From an uncultured Dokdonia sp. (GTDB lineage Bacteria > Bacteroidota > Bacteroidia > Flavobacteriales > Flavobacteriaceae), in NCBI RefSeq assembly GCF_947492535.1, contig NZ_CANLNH010000020.1, positions 1 to 64,000 of the forward strand: DNA of 64,000 nt. Direction: 5' to 3'. Numbering within the stretch: position 1 is the first letter of the stretch; the number at the start of each line of letters is the position of its first letter. The notes beneath the pieces were generated by a model. It was given only the letters and a program-made list of their open reading frames with translations. It did no database searches and had not been told where the DNA came from. This document shows positions 62,597-64,000 of this stretch, in pieces. The position numbers were made by a program, and so were the translations under genes.

Positions 62597-62655
62597 AATT
62601 ATTTTCATTTTCATTTCCACAAAGGTGGAAATCTCATTGGTTATACATTAAAAAA

Positions 62656-62700
62656 AAGTCGTTTAATTTAATCCCTTTAAGAAAAAAACTAAACGACTTC
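62656..62700 (-). terminator. Terminator-like inverted repeat between rpsB and tsf
   Basis: AAGTCGTTTA and TAAACGACTT are perfect 10-bp arms around an A-rich loop of about 24 bases. On the minus strand a run of T follows. It may attenuate between rpsB and tsf rather than stop transcription fully. Confidence 0.6.
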
Positions 62701-62720
62701 TGTCTTTAATAAATTTCTTA

Positions 62721-63563
62721 TTATTCTTCTTCTTCGCTTGCTGCTGCTTCTACTTTTGCTGGTTCAGCTTTTGCTACAGGCGGTGCTGGAGCTGCTTTTT
62801 CAGCTGGAGCTGCTTTTGCCTTTGCTTTTGGAGCAGGTTTGTCTTTACCTTCAGCTTGTGCGTCTTTTCCAGCTTTACGCTCAGCAAGACCTTCAATTAC
62901 TGCGTCAGATACGTATCCTACAATCTTATCGATAGATTTTGAAGCATCATCATTAGATGGAATAAGATAATCAACCTGACGTGGGTCAGAGTTGGTATCT
63001 ACCATCGCAAATATTGGAATGTTTAATTTTTGTGCTTCTTTAATCGCGATGTGCTCACGCTTAATATCTACAACAAATAATGCACCTGGAAGACGTGTCA
63101 TATCTGCAATAGATCCTAAGTTTTTCTCAAGCTTCTCACGAAGACGATTCATTTGTAGTTTTTCCTTTTTAGAAAGTGTGTCAAAACGCCCATCAGCCTT
63201 CATACGGTCGATAGTTTGCATTTTCTTAACTGCTTTTCTAATAGTAACAAAGTTAGTAAGCATTCCACCAGGCCATCTTTCTGTGATGTACGGCATGTTT
63301 GCTTTTGCTGCTTTGTCTGCTACGATATCTTTTGCTTGTTTTTTGGTAGCTACAAAAAGTATTTTTCTACCTGATGCTGCGATTTTCTTAAGAGCTTCTG
63401 AAGACTCTTCAATTTTTGCAGCTGTTTTGTATAAGTTAATGATGTGAATACCATTACGCTCCATATAGATATATGGTGCCATATTTGGATCCCATCTTCT
63501 TGTGAGGTGACCAAAGTGTACACCTGCATCAAGTAATTCTTTAACTTCTATGTTGTTTGCCAT
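62721..63563 (-). CDS. rpsB: 30S ribosomal protein S2
   Basis: 280 aa, longer than the usual ~240 because of an Ala/Pro/Lys/Glu-rich tail (about 230-280, APKAKAKAAPAEKAAP) seen in several Bacteroidota. The core shows LLDAGVHFGHLTRRWDPNMA near 10-29, FVATKKQAKDIV and ERWPGGMLTNFVTIRKAVKK. Upstream is rpsI, with the dispersed palindrome in the spacer. Confidence 0.97.
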   Translation of the reverse strand: MANNIEVKELLDAGVHFGHLTRRWDPNMAPYIYMERNGIHIINLYKTAAKIEESSEALKKIAASGRKILFVATKKQAKDIVADKAAKANMPYITERWPGGMLTNFVTIRKAVKKMQTIDRMKADGRFDTLSKKEKLQMNRLREKLEKNLGSIADMTRLPGALFVVDIKREHIAIKEAQKLNIPIFAMVDTNSDPRQVDYLIPSNDDASKSIDKIVGYVSDAVIEGLAERKAGKDAQAEGKDKPAPKAKAKAAPAEKAAPAPPVAKAEPAKVEAAASEEEE

Positions 63564-63653
63564 TTTTGTAATAGTTTACGTTCCGTTGGACTTAAATTAG
63601 CAACACTGTATGTGACAGCGTTTAGATGCTAAACTAACCTTGATTCTGTATAC

Positions 63654-63667
63654 GCTTTCGCGAAAGC
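63654..63667. repeat. Dispersed palindrome in the rpsI-rpsB spacer
   Basis: Perfect GCTTTCGCGAAAGC in the 162-base spacer, 90 bases before the rpsB start. Confidence 0.95.
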
Positions 63668-63725
63668 GAACCAAGCAACGACAACATTTTTAATTTTCTT
63701 AATTCTGAGATTAATACACGATGTA

Positions 63726-64000
63726 TTAACGCTTAGAGAACTGGAATTTCTTACGAGCTTTCTTCTGTCCGAATTTCTTACGCTCTACCATTCTTGGATC
63801 TCTTGTCAATAAACCTTCTGGTTTAAGGATGCTACGGTTTTCTGCATCTAGCTCACACATTGCTCTAGAAAGCGCAAGGCGAATTGCTTCTGCTTGACCT
63901 GTAATACCACCTCCGTATACGTTTACTTTAATGTCAAAGTTTCCATCATTTTCGGTTAATACCAATGGTTGGTTTACTTTGTACTGTAACGTAGCGGTAG
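63726..64000 (-). CDS. rpsI: 30S ribosomal protein S9, C-terminal part (cut by window edge)
   Basis: The frame is open to the window edge. It encodes [20 protein letters not shown] and onward to the typical S9 tail ([20 protein letters not shown], then QFSKR) that reaches the decoding centre. [19 protein letters not shown] is the conserved central motif. About 91 of roughly 128 residues are visible; the 5' part lies outside. Confidence 0.95.
   Translation of the reverse strand, partial: TATLQYKVNQPLVLTENDGNFDIKVNVYGGGITGQAEAIRLALSRAMCELDAENRSILKPEGLLTRDPRMVERKKFGQKKARKKFQFSKR

Noticed and set aside
62172-62651. Frame of 159 codons opposite tsf
   Set aside because: Antisense shadow of a strongly conserved gene. 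The same applies to the frames opposite rpsB, frr, sucA and the ExbD genes.

Overview
The window looks like chromosomal DNA of a marine-type Flavobacteriaceae (Bacteroidota). Four observations support this. Promoters upstream of many genes match the Bacteroidota -7 consensus TAnnTTTG. Three giant secreted proteins end in a type IX secretion (T9SS) sorting domain. Lipoproteins, two-component systems and outer-membrane barrels are of the Bacteroidota type. The gene order rpsI-rpsB-tsf / pyrH-frr is typical of the group. A 14-16 bp perfect palindrome (core GCTTTCGCGAAAGC) is scattered through the window. I suspect a Dokdonia-like genus, but that is only a guess.

Layout. 1-9.4 kb: an 8-bp tandem repeat, a TetR-TolC efflux operon with a perfect operator, a lipoprotein, a polyprenyl diphosphate synthase, a small barrel, the 2-oxoglutarate dehydrogenase pair sucA-sucB, and a DinB-like protein. 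9.5-28.6 kb: three consecutive minus-strand genes for 1644, 2277 and 1882 aa T9SS surface proteins. They share signal peptide, 5' control region, about 500 C-terminal residues and 3' flank, but their central regions are completely different (BspA-type leucine-rich repeats; DUF285/PKD/HYR; adhesin-like repeats plus FG-GAP). The intergenic stretches are full of dispersed repeats. 28.6-41 kb: a response regulator and a propeller-type histidine kinase, then (reading upstream) a retropepsin-like protease, a periplasmic TPR-CHAT caspase-like protein, a PKD/barrel protein and two paralogous lipoproteins. Divergent from these are an ECF sigma factor and a membrane-anchored TPR/anti-sigma-like protein. 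41-47.7 kb: TatD nuclease, acyltransferase, asparaginase, tRNA-Ser(GGA), an ExbB-X-ExbD-ExbD energy-transduction operon and a PorT-like barrel. 47.7-64 kb: membrane protein and rpoN, a second two-component cluster, asnS with a structured leader, an MMPL/RND exporter, a DUF5686 barrel, frr, pyrH, a spondin-domain lipoprotein, tsf, rpsB and the 3' part of rpsI.

How it fits together. The surface-protein cluster and the neighbouring regulator/kinase/protease cluster read in the same direction and may form one cell-surface sensing and display locus. Each surface gene carries three TACGTA boxes spaced by whole helical turns just upstream of a probable promoter, a plausible target for the adjacent LuxR-type regulator. 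The most unusual DNA-level signals are the stop-free palindrome, which lies inside several enzymes and kinases in different reading frames, and a longer 64-bp relative inserted in two genes of the CHAT/kinase cluster, also in different frames.
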